Positions 35,005-47,620 of a stretch of 64,000 bases of DNA are shown in pieces. The stretch covers positions 1,860,001 through 1,924,000 of the forward strand of contig JAGTJL010000012.1 of assembly GCA_020746875.1 (NCBI GenBank), read 5' to 3'. The notes under the pieces were generated by a model. That model worked only from the letters and a program-made list of their open reading frames with translations, did no database searches and was not told where the DNA came from. The position numbers and the translations under genes were made by a program. Numbering within the stretch: the stretch's first letter is position 1; each line of letters begins with the position of its first letter. This DNA is from Rhexocercosporidium sp. MPI-PUGE-AT-0058 (taxonomy: Eukaryota > Ascomycota > Leotiomycetes > Helotiales).

Positions 35005-36806
35005 TCACCTATCTTCCTCTTTCCCCAAAGACTTCTCAACCCATATTTGCATCTCCAGTCCTCGCCTGGCTATCAAAAGGACAATCAAGCCTGCTAGCAT
35101 CACAAGAAGCGCCACTTTCGACAATCAGATTTTAAGTGCCTGAAGGTACTGAGGGTTTCTTACAGATTGTGAAAGCCCATCCGACCCCAATTGCGTTAAT
35201 AGAAGGCACGATAGTCGCTGTGCTTCCTGCACCAAACATATATTGGATTACATATTTGCCGCTGATGACCTCTGACCTTTTGTATGGCAAGACCTCTGTA
35301 AGATTGTGGTCAGCAGAATCTTTAGACAAGAGAGACATTAATTTGGAAACACAAGGGTTTCTTACCAGCAGTATAGGTGTTCAATCCATTAAAACTCCCC
35401 ATCAACCCCGCACCAGCCACGAAACTCATGATGACTGGAATCACCATGCCACCCACTTTTTGCCGCAACGTCCACCCGAAAATCAAACATACGCTGGGGA
35501 CCACCAACAACATAACTAACAGCCCACTATTCAATCGATCTTGTGGCAGCCGAACTCCTTTCCTTTTCATCATGTAGTTCCGAACTGTTCGGTCAGAGAA
35601 TTGACCACCAACGATGCTGCCGAGGAGGAATCCCGCGCCTGGGGCGATGTAAAATAGACCGCTGATGAGCGGGGTTGTAAGATGGAAGCGTGGGTTGATG
35701 ATTTCACGGATCGACGATAGAAGGCCGTATTGTAGGGTAGAGAGAAGACCGCATGCGATGTCCTGTTCGTGCTGGTCAGTCTGCTCGGCCTGAACTCTTT
35801 ATATGTTGATCCAGTCAGGAGAGTTTGCAATTACTAACTGCGAGTATGATGTTAGGATATATAAGTGGGCGAAGAAGTCTTAGTGGATTGAACAGCGATC
35901 GCAGCTCCTCCTTGGACAAAGGGCGAGGCTTTTCATCGATTCTCGAGTGGTGTTTCGATGTTTGGCGGATGTCTGGGACGAAGAGTACGGATGCAATGAG
36001 TCCTGCGGCTATCATTCCAACTTGAACCCAGTAGATTGCTCGCCAAGTCGTATACGTAACAATAACCCCGCCGAAAATTGGACCTATTTGTTTTTGTAAA
36101 CATGAAGCTGCTATGCTGTGGGTTTTGCAGCAATAATCGCAAAGCTCACTTACCAATTGCAGGTCCACTCACCGTTGCAGCTAAGAAACAACCAACTGCA
36201 CGCCCTCTGAGGGTCTATTGAAGTTAGAAAAGTGGTTTGTAGAGAGCTCAACTTTGGACTTTTGAATTTTCGGTATGAGATGACTTGATGACTTACAGGC
36301 TCGAAAATATCAGCCAGAATAGTCTGGCCAACAACCATGAAGAGAGTCCCCTCAAAAGCCGACAATGTTCTCATACTCACAAAGACTCCTAAGTTCGGGG
36401 CTAAAGCAGTACCGATTGAACATCCTAAAAAGATCACGAGGGCAGCATTGTAAGCCTTCCTCCTCCCAAAAATTTCAATTAGTGGGCCGGTGACGAAGGA
36501 TGAGAAACCCATGGCGAGGAGAAAGCCGGCATTAGTGATGTTGAGAGTCGATACTGAAGTGTGAAACTCTGTCCCAATTTCAGGCGTTGCTGGTAGGAGG
36601 GAGGTTGTTGAGTAGGTTGCGACCAAGGCCATCCATGATACTGTGGCGAGAACCAAGTACTTTCGCCATGTTGGAAGGGAGCAGTGCGGTGCTGGTATAC
36701 GTTGTTCCGTGGATATTGTTTGTTCGAGAGCAAATGCAGATGTTCTAGGAGTCGAAAATGCTGAGGCGGTCAGCGGAGCCGGAGTGGCTGGATTCTGTAA
36801 AGCCAT
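35005..36806 (-). CDS. Major facilitator superfamily transporter, DHA1/multidrug-type
   Basis: Six exons on the minus strand: 36806-36297, 36214-36154, 36083-35839, 35762-35366, 35295-35164 and 35114-35005, 484 residues, the usual size of a 12-helix carrier. The introns are 49-83 nt with good donors. A hydrophilic N-terminus of about 50 residues precedes the first helix ([20 protein letters not shown]). The motif-A loop is [19 protein letters not shown], and DIFEP joined to [18 protein letters not shown] forms the helix 4-5 region. The central cytosolic loop carries [20 protein letters not shown]. The last exon gives a hydrophobic helix and [13 protein letters not shown], as in fungal drug/metabolite exporters. 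The transported compound is unknown. The Zn2Cys6 gene just upstream on the same strand may control it. It converges with the HET gene 220 bp away. Confidence 0.85.
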
Positions 36807-37211
36807 GGCATGGAAGACGATGACGAGATTGGAATCACGAAGGGGCGGAATATATAGCAGCGAGAGACAGTCAATTCCAAATTCCTCTGAGTAAGAATGA
36901 TGAGAATTGAAGAGTCATAGATTTCGTTGATGGGCATCCTGAAAATCAACGCTCGGCGTTGTGAAATTTCCCCGAACCCACTTCACCAACTATCCACAAC
37001 TGGATTGGGGAGAAGATTTTTAAGCCGAAGGCTTATCAGAGATCCATAGAGCACTCAATTTGCACAGATCTCTTGACAGCTGCTTGATGATGACTCTAAT
37101 CGCCGTCAACGACGATTCTAACATTTAAACATAATTCCTACCTAATAGGTAGGAGTTCGGTCGTTGCAGACTTCCAGTGAAAGGTAGGCATCGTGAGTTG
37201 CACACCAGATC
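36807..37211. promoter_or_regulatory. Promoter region of the MFS transporter gene
   Basis: 405 bp between the stop of the regulator gene and the start of the transporter gene on the same strand. It should hold the transporter promoter. A palindrome-like CCTACCTAATAGGTAGG lies at about 37138-37154 and could be a protein-binding site. Confidence 0.4.
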
Positions 37212-39509
37212 CTATTCTATCCACTGAGGAGTATTCCAGAAGTACAACGCGCTATTTGCATCCCCGGATAATTCAGATGGGTTCAAGAGACCAAGGTCGA
37301 AATCCGACTGTGCGAGAAAACTCTGCATCGTCGGTTCTAGGAACGCCATCTCGGTTGTAAAGCCTCCTGGAGCGTTTCTCATAGACGTATTCATGCCGCT
37401 GCCGAAAGCTGTCGATATGTCTCCATTCTCTGCCGTCAGAGAAAGTGAATCAGCAACCGCGACTCCGGTTGCGTCCCCGCTGCTATGATCAGGATTTCGC
37501 CGGGCCTTACATATCTCAAAGCTCAGCTTCACTTCTTCGAGATTCTTGGAAAATTCGGCCGCTGTAAGATTGCCGTCGCCACTCATGCATCGAAGGATCT
37601 GGGCCGCTGTTTCGAAAGCTTCCATGTCGCTTGTCGCGCTGTCAGGGGAGATCAAACTCGACATGAGCAGGACCATTGCTGAAGAGAACAGATACTGGAC
37701 GTTGAAATAGCCAAAAATGGGTAAAGAGCCGCTCGTCCATTGATGGATAATCAATGCATGTGAGTGCTTGGCAGCATGAATACAAGCTTCTGCTAGGGTC
37801 AGAGCTGCTTGGGAGACACCATCTTTGCTTCCTTGTCTGTCGGGAACATGATTGCTCATTTGGGTCAGAACTCGAAGAAGCATAGGGCGAGTAGTGAGGA
37901 TGACGATCTGCAACATTAGCAAGCGTCCAAACTTCTAGTTAGAATCAAAGACTTACTTGATTGAACGAAAGGTGTAAAGAAATGATGTGCTTGGGATTGA
38001 TAAGACCAGATTCTTCGGAATTCAACCTCAAATGATCAGGAAGCGTTTCTACCCATGCCTTGAGCGACTTCAACAGCTGCTGGACTCGTTGGAGAAAAGT
38101 CTCCTTGTACTTCTTTCTGCTGTAAGTCTTGGTAATGGCTTCCCCAGCGATTCGTGCCAGGTTTATGCTTGCAGTTGCGTAGTCAGTATCAGGAAATTGC
38201 TCATCATGAAGCTCTTTTGGGGAGATAGTGGTCGGCATGTCGACATGGATATCCTCATCCAGAATTGAAATTGGGATTCCCATCTTTGAACCCCACATCC
38301 GATCAAAGATGTAAATTGTCCACCAAATCCGTACTCGGTGTTCGCGCTCAACGGGATCAACAACTTGAGATATGCCAATGTTATGATTCATCCCAATGAC
38401 CAGTGCATGTCGCATAGCACTACCGATTAACAGAAAAGCATGATGCCGTCGGTTCAATGAGTACGAGAATAATGACTTCGGCTGATGTCAGCTTGTGTAG
38501 AGATGATAAAATACCTGTAGTCTTACGAGGAGTAGTAGATTCTCTATGTGCGTGATGGTGGGACGCTCTGGAAGGATCTGAATGAGAGCGAGCGATTTTG
38601 CGTAATAGTTCACCCCCGGAACTTGACCAGTTGATGAGTTCGACCTTATGGAGTAGACTTCGCCAAGGGCAAACAACGTGAAGAACTTGCACTTATTCAC
38701 CGGAGCGTCGAAGTTTCGGGTCTCGTAGGTATCTTTTAGAGCTTCGAAGGTAGACTTGCGGCACATCATGTGGTAAACTCTACCTGCTTGATGGAAAGCA
38801 ACCTTCAAAAGTAATTTTGCGTGCGTGAAGCTCGGCCATGGGACGTCCACATTACTCAATTCCGATATTGCCGACTCCGACATATATTCTGTTCGGGGGA
38901 TGTGTGCAGCTACCATATTGCCAGTCAGGAAACGACGTAGGCGAGTCGCAAAAGCAGTGCAAGCGGCCTCGCCAACATAAATTGGGGGCGCAACGGGATC
39001 ATATCTTTGGAACCAAGCTTGATCACCAATGATGGGGTTTGTCCGAGACTGGTCTGGATCTGTGTGGTCTCTCCTAGGTTCCATCTCCAGAGGGCCATCA
39101 CGTGTTGGTGAGTGAGGTCGTTCTCTCAGTCGCTCATTCTCAGCCAACAGTTGATCAATATAACTGTCACGATTACTTTCAGCCCATATCGATCATATAG
39201 AAAACGGGGACTTCGGTTCTGGCCATTGTTTACCTTTGACTCACAGTAATCTTTCGATCACGTGCTTGATATTGACAGTCATTGCTGAAACCACTTTGCA
39301 AGCATTTGGCACATGGCTGCTCTCCCGAGCACTTGATCTTTTGAGAGTGGCATCTTTGACAACTGTCTGGATAGTCAGCAAACTCAATAACCCTGTCAGA
39401 TCTCGAGCTGCACATACGCCACCTTTTTCCGAGGTCGCTTTGCAGCCGGCAGCAATGAGGAATCTTCGCTGGGGCTGGGCCTTGAAGAAAGCGGTCTTTT
39501 GTCCGCCAT
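37212..39509 (-). CDS. Zn2Cys6 fungal-specific transcription factor
   Basis: Five exons on the minus strand: 39509-39418, 39362-39234, 39163-38527, 38481-37957 and 37907-37212, 692 residues. Splicing exon 1 to exon 2 creates the binuclear zinc cluster, with Cys at 32, 35, 42, 48, 51 and 60 (CX2CX6CX5CX2CX8C), preceded by a basic KRPRKK stretch. A linker and a coiled-coil (SYIDQLLAENERLRERP) follow, as in the Gal4 family dimerisation region. The middle homology domain has IENLLL, SYSLNRRHHAFLLIGSAMRHA and RIWWTIYIFDRMWGSKMGIP. Intron 3 (45 nt) could alternatively use a donor 12 bases further on, but that intron would be only 33 nt. The target genes are unknown; the MFS gene 405 bp downstream is a natural candidate. 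Confidence 0.88.
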
Positions 39510-40456
39510 CACTAGAAATAAGAAGAAGGTTAAAGCATTTTCAATGGCCAACTTTACAAGGACGACGGTGCTCTGGTCATGGGTGTGACAGTCCAGTGAA
39601 CCTGGGATTTGATGGCCGGTGAAATTTTCCGTTTGGCCGGTTCTCGCTTCGAATTTTTCTCTGGCGTCTCGGCGTGTGTCCCCGAACTGTTTTGTTAAAG
39701 ACTCAACCATACTAGCTGCTCCCGCGTTCGGTCATAAAAACCTGGGAAACTTCAAATTCAGTAGATCTTCCGTGGAAGCAGGGTGGAATCAAGCACATTC
39801 CCACCCTTCGCTCGTTCGCTTAATCACATGATGGGGCGATGTTGTCTTTTTGTGCGGAAGACCAAAACTATTCGGGGAGAGTCTAAGCTTGACGGAGTTT
39901 TTCGCAAAGAGAGGGAGGATGCTGTCCATTGTCTTTCTAGCAAATAAATTGACTTGATCTTGATCTTGTATGTGTTCAATTTCCGATACTCCAATTTCCA
40001 GGAGGGAGAAGGCTCTAGAGATTCAGTCCCACTGCCATCATGTTTGCACTACAGGAGAATGCAGCAATTAGAGTAATCAGTGGGGTAGGCTATACTTGGG
40101 CTAATAGCAACGTTTGATGTCGTGAACGCAATCATAGATTCATGCTCCTGACTTGAAAAGACGCGCATAGCTGAAGCTCGAACTGATTGAAGAATCTAAG
40201 ATCACGACGTTAGGTGCCTGTCAGAACGTAATGGAATTGACCAGAGTCTGAATAGCTCCTGCTCAAATTGTTTCTCGGGTAACATCATGCTGTTAAAGGA
40301 AGTGCAATCGATGCAAATGCTCCTTCCTTGAGAACATTCGAAGCTCGACATCTAGTTCAATCCTCCATTTCCGTTTTCGTGTCTCGTAGTGTTGACCTAG
40401 TTAATCCATTTCCCAACACTTTGAGTACAGTTCCTGTTAATCTAGAGAACCAAACA
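39510..40456. promoter_or_regulatory. Divergent intergenic region, regulator / one-helix protein
   Basis: 947 bp between two start codons that point away from each other. No repeat or RNA gene is visible. Confidence 0.45.
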
Positions 40457-41560
40457 ATGCCTTCTCCGATTCCTCAACAGTCCGTTCTCAGCATTCTTCC
40501 AATGCACAAGCTATGGCGACCGGCGATCATCATGAGTATCGGTTCGCACGTTTACGCGCAATTGGGACCGTCATGGGGGAATCTCTATATCTCCATCCTT
40601 GTTTGCATTCTGATCAACATCATTGGGCTTGGCGCTGCAATGCAGTTGCGCGATCACGAATTCGACAAGTGGCTCATCCAACACTTCAAACGACTCCGGG
40701 AGCATCAGTACAGAGAGACCGAGAGATGTGAAGAGGCTAAAGAGGACATGGCAGAAGTCGTCAGGGTCTGTAAGGAATTTGAACTCGAAAGTCTACTTTC
40801 ATATCCGCACGAGCATACAACGGATTGCGAGAGGAATTGCATGCTGAGATATTGTGATATCTTCGTGGTTTTTGGGGAGAATCGAGCAACACTTATTCCA
40901 CCAAGATTCGCGAGGAATAAGCTCGCCAGCGAGAAAATTAATATTCCCAGTTTGGCTGAGGAAACAAGCGATGGCATCGAAACCGATGCAACTGGTCTAG
41001 AGAACGAACGCGACGCTTTGATTTCTGGAATATACGAGAGCCCTCATGCTTCAAGGAGTAGATCTTTTGAGAGTGTAGAGGAGATGTTAGAAGGGGTCGC
41101 CGATCGAGAGACTGGTCAGACAAGCGGTAGTTCGAACGAGATCAATCCCCACGAATGTTCAGAAACGGATGGTAAGGGTGACGGTCAACATCCAAAAAAG
41201 AACACAGATTATGAAAGATCGGACAACGAGAGAGGCAGTGGTGAGGAGAGGCTGGATCGTCTGCTTGACCAGATGTGGCAGGAAGAAATTGTAGACGAGG
41301 AGCGCCTAAAGAGTATCGAAGCTGAGGGAAACAACAAAATTAATCCAGCAGTCCAGAAGTCTGGAACACAGCAATCAGTTGCTGGCACGACCAAGTATTC
41401 TCCACAAGTGAAGGAAGGAGCGGATACTGGAAAGGCTATGGGCCCAGGATCTCAGGAGGACGTGAGAGATGTTCACACGCCAGAACTTAAAAAGTTTCCC
41501 AACTCACCCAAAGTAAAAGGTCCGAGCCCACAGAAGAAGAAAGCAAAAAAAAAGTGGTGA
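40457..41560 (+). CDS. Single-pass membrane protein with charged C-terminus, function unknown
   Basis: One exon, 367 residues from the ATG at 40457 (CAACAATG context). An in-frame ATG at 40328 would add 43 residues of little character. A hydrophobic helix at 44-64 (YISILVCILINIIGLGAAM) is followed by a charged helix, HFKRLREHQYRETERCEEAK, and a small domain (about 85-150) with ERNCMLRYCDIFVVFGENRA. The rest is polar and disordered, with EERLDRLLDQMWQEEIVDEE as a second helix and a very basic end (KKKAKKKW). No family is recognised. It is probably anchored in an internal membrane with the long tail in the cytosol. Confidence 0.65.
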   Translation: MPSPIPQQSVLSILPMHKLWRPAIIMSIGSHVYAQLGPSWGNLYISILVCILINIIGLGAAMQLRDHEFDKWLIQHFKRLREHQYRETERCEEAKEDMAEVVRVCKEFELESLLSYPHEHTTDCERNCMLRYCDIFVVFGENRATLIPPRFARNKLASEKINIPSLAEETSDGIETDATGLENERDALISGIYESPHASRSRSFESVEEMLEGVADRETGQTSGSSNEINPHECSETDGKGDGQHPKKNTDYERSDNERGSGEERLDRLLDQMWQEEIVDEERLKSIEAEGNNKINPAVQKSGTQQSVAGTTKYSPQVKEGADTGKAMGPGSQEDVRDVHTPELKKFPNSPKVKGPSPQKKKAKKKW

Positions 41561-41865
41561 GCGGAACTGGGGAGCACACGATTAGAGTGAGGCTTTGAAC
41601 CCGATGCTGCTTCACACCCTTTAATGAGATACTGGAGTAGTTGGCTGTGTTGACTTCAAGATATCACGTCATGCGAGCAAAGATACTTCAACTGTATTCA
41701 TAGACTAGAACGAAGCTCCAATTTTATATTCATAGGAATTGCGCAGATTATACAAACATAGGTACTTCTAGAAAAACAAGCATCACCTTCCGTTGCTTGG
41801 ACGTCGAAACCCATCATTCCCTTCTGGTAGCGAGCATGTAATTACTCCATAGGTCAAGCCAGTTG

Positions 41866-43077
41866 TTATGATGAACGCTTCTTCTTGGCTTCTTCACCCA
41901 AAGCCGCCTCGTCGTCCAGCCACTTAAACCGCAGAAATGCTGCTCCTGGACCAAAAAGCAGAACTGCAGCCAAAGCTTTCAAGGAGAATCCCGCCAAATT
42001 CTCCTCGTTGCCCGCACTAGCCTGCATACGTCTATATTTTACCACCGCGGGAATCAAAACGGTCGTGAAGCCAATGAACAGGTCCCATTGGAGAAATTGA
42101 AGCGCACCGGCACCCATTGAAAACACTTCAGCATGAGATAATGGTAGCGTGAAGATGATTCTTGGATGAAGTAATTGAATGGCTGATTGACTGAACATAG
42201 TCGGGAACATGATCGTAGAGAATGTGATTGCCAGAACTGCAGCATGAGCAGCAAATGAGCAAAAGATTGCAAAAGCATAGGTACGACGCAGAGCCGACAG
42301 TAAAGCTTCATTGTTCCTGGATGACTGTTGTGAGGTGGCATTGGAGACTGCCGAAGATGAGAATAAGGTTTGGAAAGTCCATTGCAGCAATCCTGTGAAA
42401 ATAGGAAAGACATTCCAAATTGCCACGGCGACTTGCTGGGTTCCTGACGATACGATGGCTCGAGTGCCGGTAGATGGTATTGCCATGCCGAAGACAAGGA
42501 GGATGTAACCGAAGAGAACAGTCAATGGAATGAAACTGATGGACCCTGCATTTGCTTTGCTCGTATTGAACGAGGTCGATGCTTCTGTTGCAGCGAGGGT
42601 GAAAAGCATGAACCATGGACCTGAGGTAGCAACAGCCGTGGCTTGGAAGACATACAACCAAAGGGTCGGGCTTCTTTCATTAGTCTCAAGTTATTCAGAA
42701 GGTATAACTATCACCTACCTGAGCTTCCAGCTCTGAACACGGTTCGATTTATACGAGTCGACATACATACTGACAATCACGGCGATATGCTGTGCAGCGA
42801 AATACAATGCAAACAGACTAGTAGAAGGATGTGAACCATCAACAGCTTGCCAGAAGAATGCGATCAACATGTCAAGAAGATAGTCCAGAGGCCAGTAGAT
42901 GCCGGTGATCCTTGTCTTCAGAGGAAGTTCACTACCTAGTAAAGTTCCCGTGACATGGAGGGATCTGAAGAGGATGGAGAGGGTACCATTAAGGCCTGAT
43001 CGGATCCAGGTTCCGTAGAAGCCTAGGAAACCCAGTGTATAAAGGGTCCATCTTAGGGACGGTGAAATTGTAGCCAT
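41866..43077 (-). CDS. Polytopic membrane protein, function unknown
   Basis: Two exons on the minus strand, 43077-42719 and 42673-41866, 388 residues; the 45-nt intron has GTAGGT, ACTAATG and AAAG. The protein is hydrophobic, with about seven to eight likely membrane helices, for example SLRWTLYTLGFLGFYGTW near the N-terminus, AALYFAAQH-like helix before the splice, FMLFTLAATEAS and FIPLTVLFGYILLVFGMAIP. Loops hold PLDYLLDMLIAFFWQAVDGS and a Ser-rich cytosolic or lumenal segment (SSSAVSNATSQQSSRNN). The C-terminus ends in KKKRSS. It resembles uncharacterised fungal membrane proteins, but I cannot assign an activity. The next gene on the same strand, 850 bp upstream of its transcription, encodes a secreted WSC protein. 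Confidence 0.75.
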
Positions 43078-43927
43078 GATCGCAAAGTGAGGTGCTCGAC
43101 TCTGATAATTTGATTTGGAGAGATAATGGACGGATGGATCTTGCAGATAATTGAATTATTATTGAATAACTCTAGTCTTTACTTGCAAATGCTGAGATAC
43201 TTATCAGCCTCATCCCCCCTGGCAGTTGTGTAAGACACAGTCATCCCGTCCTGTCAGATTCGGAACAAAATACACATTCGGCTAACGGGCCTCGCCTAGA
43301 GGCAGCCGCAATTGCGCAAGCTGAAATTCTTCCTGTCTGATGACCAATAGTAGGAGTTGAATCGTGAACCGCTGATCCCAGACTGTTCTCTGATTGTAGA
43401 TTGGCTTTGAGAAAAGAGTAGGCCAAGGCTCCTGGCTCTGCTAACCAATTAATGGGTAATCTATGCTATCAATCTGTACATGGAAACTAAACAAGTATCA
43501 TGATTCAAAGGACTACATAATATAGTATCCTCTACCTGCGGGCCATAATTTCAAATGCAGCAGGCAAGATCTGCATGCACTCTTCTCACCTGCTCAGCGG
43601 TCTTACATTACATTGGTGATATCGCTTAACCTCGCTTCCCCCTGAAAAGTACCCCGCCCCCTTTAAGGAAAACAAAGATATATCACAATCCACATGATAG
43701 CATGCATTTCCAGAACCAAATTCACGATAAATTTTGATTAATTAAATCATACGCGATAAGTAAATATAAATCCCATCCAAGAACATTTAAGTAAACAACC
43801 ACAGTCGCAATCCCAACACGATAGGACAGAATAGAAATTTTCGAGCCCCCGCAAGAAGCCAACCAATATCACAACCCCAGCTCCGCAGTCATCCCACACA
43901 CAAATGCTTCTCTTCAGAAGCGAGATT
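43078..43927. other. Intergenic region
   Basis: 850 bp between two minus-strand genes. It should hold the promoter of the polytopic membrane protein gene and the 3' end of the WSC gene. Nothing else is visible. Confidence 0.5.
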
Positions 43928-45447
43928 CTATGCAGTTGTTTCATATGTGGTCAGACGATTGCCTGCCCCGCAGTACTCGTAGATATTTCCTGGACATGTA
44001 AAAGAGCACTCGGAGTTATTGACAGCCACAGACCCAGCTGAGAATGAGTTTCCGCAATAACCTGATTCTGTTGTCAGCTTCGATTCTACAGCAAACAGCT
44101 TGAGTGCGTCAGTCCTCACATTCACGTCCATACTCAACCCCAAAGATTGAGAAGCCTCCATTTGCACAGAAGGTTGCGCAGACTTCTAGTGTCATTCCAT
44201 CACTTGCCGTTGCTGAACCAGGCAAGGCTCGAGCCACTGTTCCCTCCGTCTGACATCCCAAGTATGTGTATGCTCCCACCTTAGGCTTGATTGCTGGTCC
44301 GGTGCCGGTGGGTGCTGGTGCAGATGCGGTGATGGTCGCGATGGCGTTGTTGAAGTTGTAGACGTTGAGACGATTGGCACCCTGGTAAGCTCGAAAGTTA
44401 ACAATACATTCGTAAAACTTGAAATAGGAACAAGATGGGATTCAATTAGGAGTCAGAGGAGAGTTGGGTCCATCTCATACTTACACCACAGTATTCTGAG
44501 AGGTTGCCTGCGCAGAGCATGTTGCAGCCCGAGAGTCCATCCGGAGTGGTTGGAGCGACCGTGCCCCCGTTTGCAAATGAGTTGCCGCACCCTGTATCAA
44601 ATGAGTCAGGTTCTCTAAGACGAGTTGATGAGGAGAATTGACGACTACATACAACATTGTTGAGAATACTCCACACCAGCAAGCAAGTACCCTCCGTTCT
44701 GGCACGCAGTAGTGCAGAGGTCAACTGTCATGACACCCGGGCCTCCAGCAGTGGGAACACCGTTTGGCAGAAGGCGGCCATTGACCCCTTCAGTATAGCA
44801 TCCTACAATATTCCAGTTGCCAGCTCCCGGGTTGGTCTGTGGACCATTCACCCCACTCCAAAACATGCTGAGTCTATTGACACCCCCACACGGTTCGGTT
44901 TGGTTTCCAGTACATGGCATGTTGCAATCTGAAGGAGTCGAGGAAACCACAGCACCGGGTGCGATGGTACTGCCGCAAACTTTGGCTGATTAGTAGAGTA
45001 GCTCGAAGAAATTGGTTTGCGGAAAATTGTGTTGAGGACACCGAAAGGTGGAAGGGGATATGAGAGAGACCCACAGCACTGGGAACTATATTGTGTTCCT
45101 GCGTATATGAAGCCTCTATCGCTACAGAAGGCGATACATGATTCGGCGGTCATGGCAGTAGTGTTGGTGTAGCTGGCCCCATTCAAGGTTCTTCCAACCT
45201 CACTAGTTCAAGACGACGAGTGTTAACATCAGATCCGGTGAAATCTAAGTGTTTAGGTCACCCAAGAACTTACGTATAGCATGCTTGATATCTCCAGGAA
45301 CCAGGAAGCGTAGTTGGAATTTCGAGGGCAAGGATTGGGATGAACTGGGGTCGTTAGCGAATCTTCTTCGATGAGCCCAAAAATCGTAGATACCGGAGAG
45401 AGCAATGCAAGAGCAGCAAGTAAAGCTTGGAAACGTGGAGAGACCAT
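43928..45447 (-). CDS. Secreted protein with three WSC domains
   Basis: Seven exons on the minus strand: 45447-45394, 45344-45274, 45202-45075, 44979-44653, 44591-44485, 44381-44120 and 44061-43928, 360 residues. Splicing the 49-nt first intron joins ALALLSP to FIPILALEIPTT and gives a complete signal peptide (about 1-25). Three WSC domains follow, near 34-125, 139-236 and 262-358, each with the usual cysteine pattern: QACYTEVG, then QCFCGS; VGCYTEG, then QCWCGNS; LGCQTEG, then ECYCGNS, each closing with a YCGGANRL-type end. Introns repeatedly fall just before the central Cys-x-Cys-Gly, so exons appear to track domain duplication. A short Ser/Thr/Pro linker separates domains 2 and 3. No transmembrane helix or clear GPI signal follows the third domain. 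WSC modules bind carbohydrate, so a cell-wall or extracellular role is likely. Confidence 0.88.
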
Positions 45448-47620
45448 TATGAAGTGTCTTGTTCGATTTGTGTCTAGGACGATTGTTCGGATTGAGACTG
45501 TCGTTAATGATGATGGCGAATCATGGAAGTGCGTCTGGGGATTGGTTATATCTTCGACTTCTGAGTAGAGGGACTTGAGGATTGATAAAATTGTTTTCGT
45601 GTGGCTGATTTTGAGGAGCTACTGAAGATTTTTGGCGAGACAATCTGGAAGTATTGGCTTCACAGCCAAGGGCGGCGTGGAGTACGACATGAAGGAGGCA
45701 AAATAGGGATGGACTTATCCGCCAGAAGTAAAGTGGCCAGACTGGCGACTTTGAGAGCGCTTTTGAGTCGAAAGACTGCATTATGATGACTCGAAGAAAT
45801 TCGAACAAGCTCAATGTTCGATGGTCATTCGCTGAATCTTTTGTGAAGATCTGTACCTCTCAGGAAATAAAGAAGCTCAGTATCATCGAGACCTTTGATT
45901 TGTTCTTGCGATGCCCCACAACATCATCACCGCGTCACCCAGACTCGTATATCTGGACTGCAGTGCAACTACTCTTATGCAGGTCCTTGCAGTATCTCGT
46001 AAGATATTCTTGGTAGGGATACTGACGCTTAGATCTAGTCATTAAATGCGAGTGGATCTCTAATTTACTTACATCGCTCAGCGTAGAGTCGCGGAAATGG
46101 GGCATTGTGGCCAGATGAAGATGCAAAAGCACATACGAGACGCAGAGTAACACTGGGGAACGTTACCCGTGTCGATAATGCGTGCAACCTCTGGGCATCT
46201 TCACCAGGTGGAAGTTCTACTAGAAAGCGCATTCAGATAACTTCAGGAACAGTCCATTTTCTGACCAAAGCTAGACAGAGACGAAGGGAGTGTTTCTTAG
46301 TCTTGTTCTGATCTTGGATCTTAAAAATGATACAGGTTTCTGACTTTGTACGCAAGGATACTCTGCCAGAGAATGCAAGAAACAATTGCTAGCTTTCTCA
46401 AAGAACATACACGATCTCCGGCATCCACCACTATCAATATCCAAGTAAGACAAGATCTAGCAGGTTGTACCAATTCTACTCATTTTATGACGAGGGATCC
46501 TGCATTCAAAGTGGTATGAACAGAAAGATACCCAACGCCGGTATTGAGAAGGATTCTGTGACTAGCACAAGGTGACACTGAGGACCAAGACAACTCATCA
46601 TCATCAGACCCTGCGTCAATATTGACCAAACACAAAGTTGAGCTGACAATGACCCTTCCGTGTTTCGTAGTCAGAAACGACAAGTTATCGAGCTTTAGCA
46701 AGCTGAAAGCCTATATCTTCAGCCATGCCACCACCACTGGGTCTCGTTGGTCTTTGACGCCCAATGACATTAAAAGTGGAAATTTTGAATTGAATACTAA
46801 CTAATGTACGACTCAAAGGTGGAGGACTAAGTTCATCTCATAGGACATGTCGCTGAGGTGAGGATTGCCGCAATCAAATACACCCTAGGCGGCTTTTCTT
46901 CGTCGAAGAGGCGATATCAAGTCAGTCATCACATCTTGGACTCGACACTGGCTCAATCATTAGGTAACACATGTCAATCTTAGCAGTCAGAGGTCGCAAG
47001 TTTCGTGGCAGCTCAAGTCTCCAGAGCCACGCTTCAAAGCCAATCCGATTCTGGCTCTCCAGGACTCCATGATTGATACTCTCAGCTCTCCACCGGTGGT
47101 TTGACCATAATGGGAATTCGGTCTATCAGAGACTGGATCTCAGATCGACTAGTATCGCTCTCTCAAACCTGGTCCGAAAGCGAAGAACTAGACAGCATGT
47201 GCACCAATCCCATTTTGACCCAAGATATGTGTCTCAGTGTCTAAAGGCAGAAGTAGAGCCAAGGCAGTAGCTCACAGTGATTTCCTCACCTGAGATATTC
47301 TGAATTGCATGAAATGTTCCCCTTTTCAGATTCTCATTCCAGCTGCAGTGGCGTTCGGTATTGAGTCGTATTTCGTAAGAAGTGAGAGACTTCTATCTAG
47401 AAGAATCCTTAAAATTGGTGATGAAAGACTAGGAAATTGGCTCGAGACAAAAGCCACAATAGGCGAAAGTGGGACTCGAGTCAACAATCACATGCCCTAT
47501 TACCACATTGCAAGAAGACGCACGTTGTCAAATACAGAGACGGCACACGCAACACTGTTCAGATTGCTCTGCAATCGATTGTATTCTGTACTGAGACTCC
47601 AAGAATCTTAGAACCCTTCG
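45448..47620. other. Intergenic region
   Basis: About 2.2 kb. Short frames only, none longer than about 100 codons and none with a recognisable domain. It includes the promoter of the WSC gene and the 3' end of the SET gene. Confidence 0.5.
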
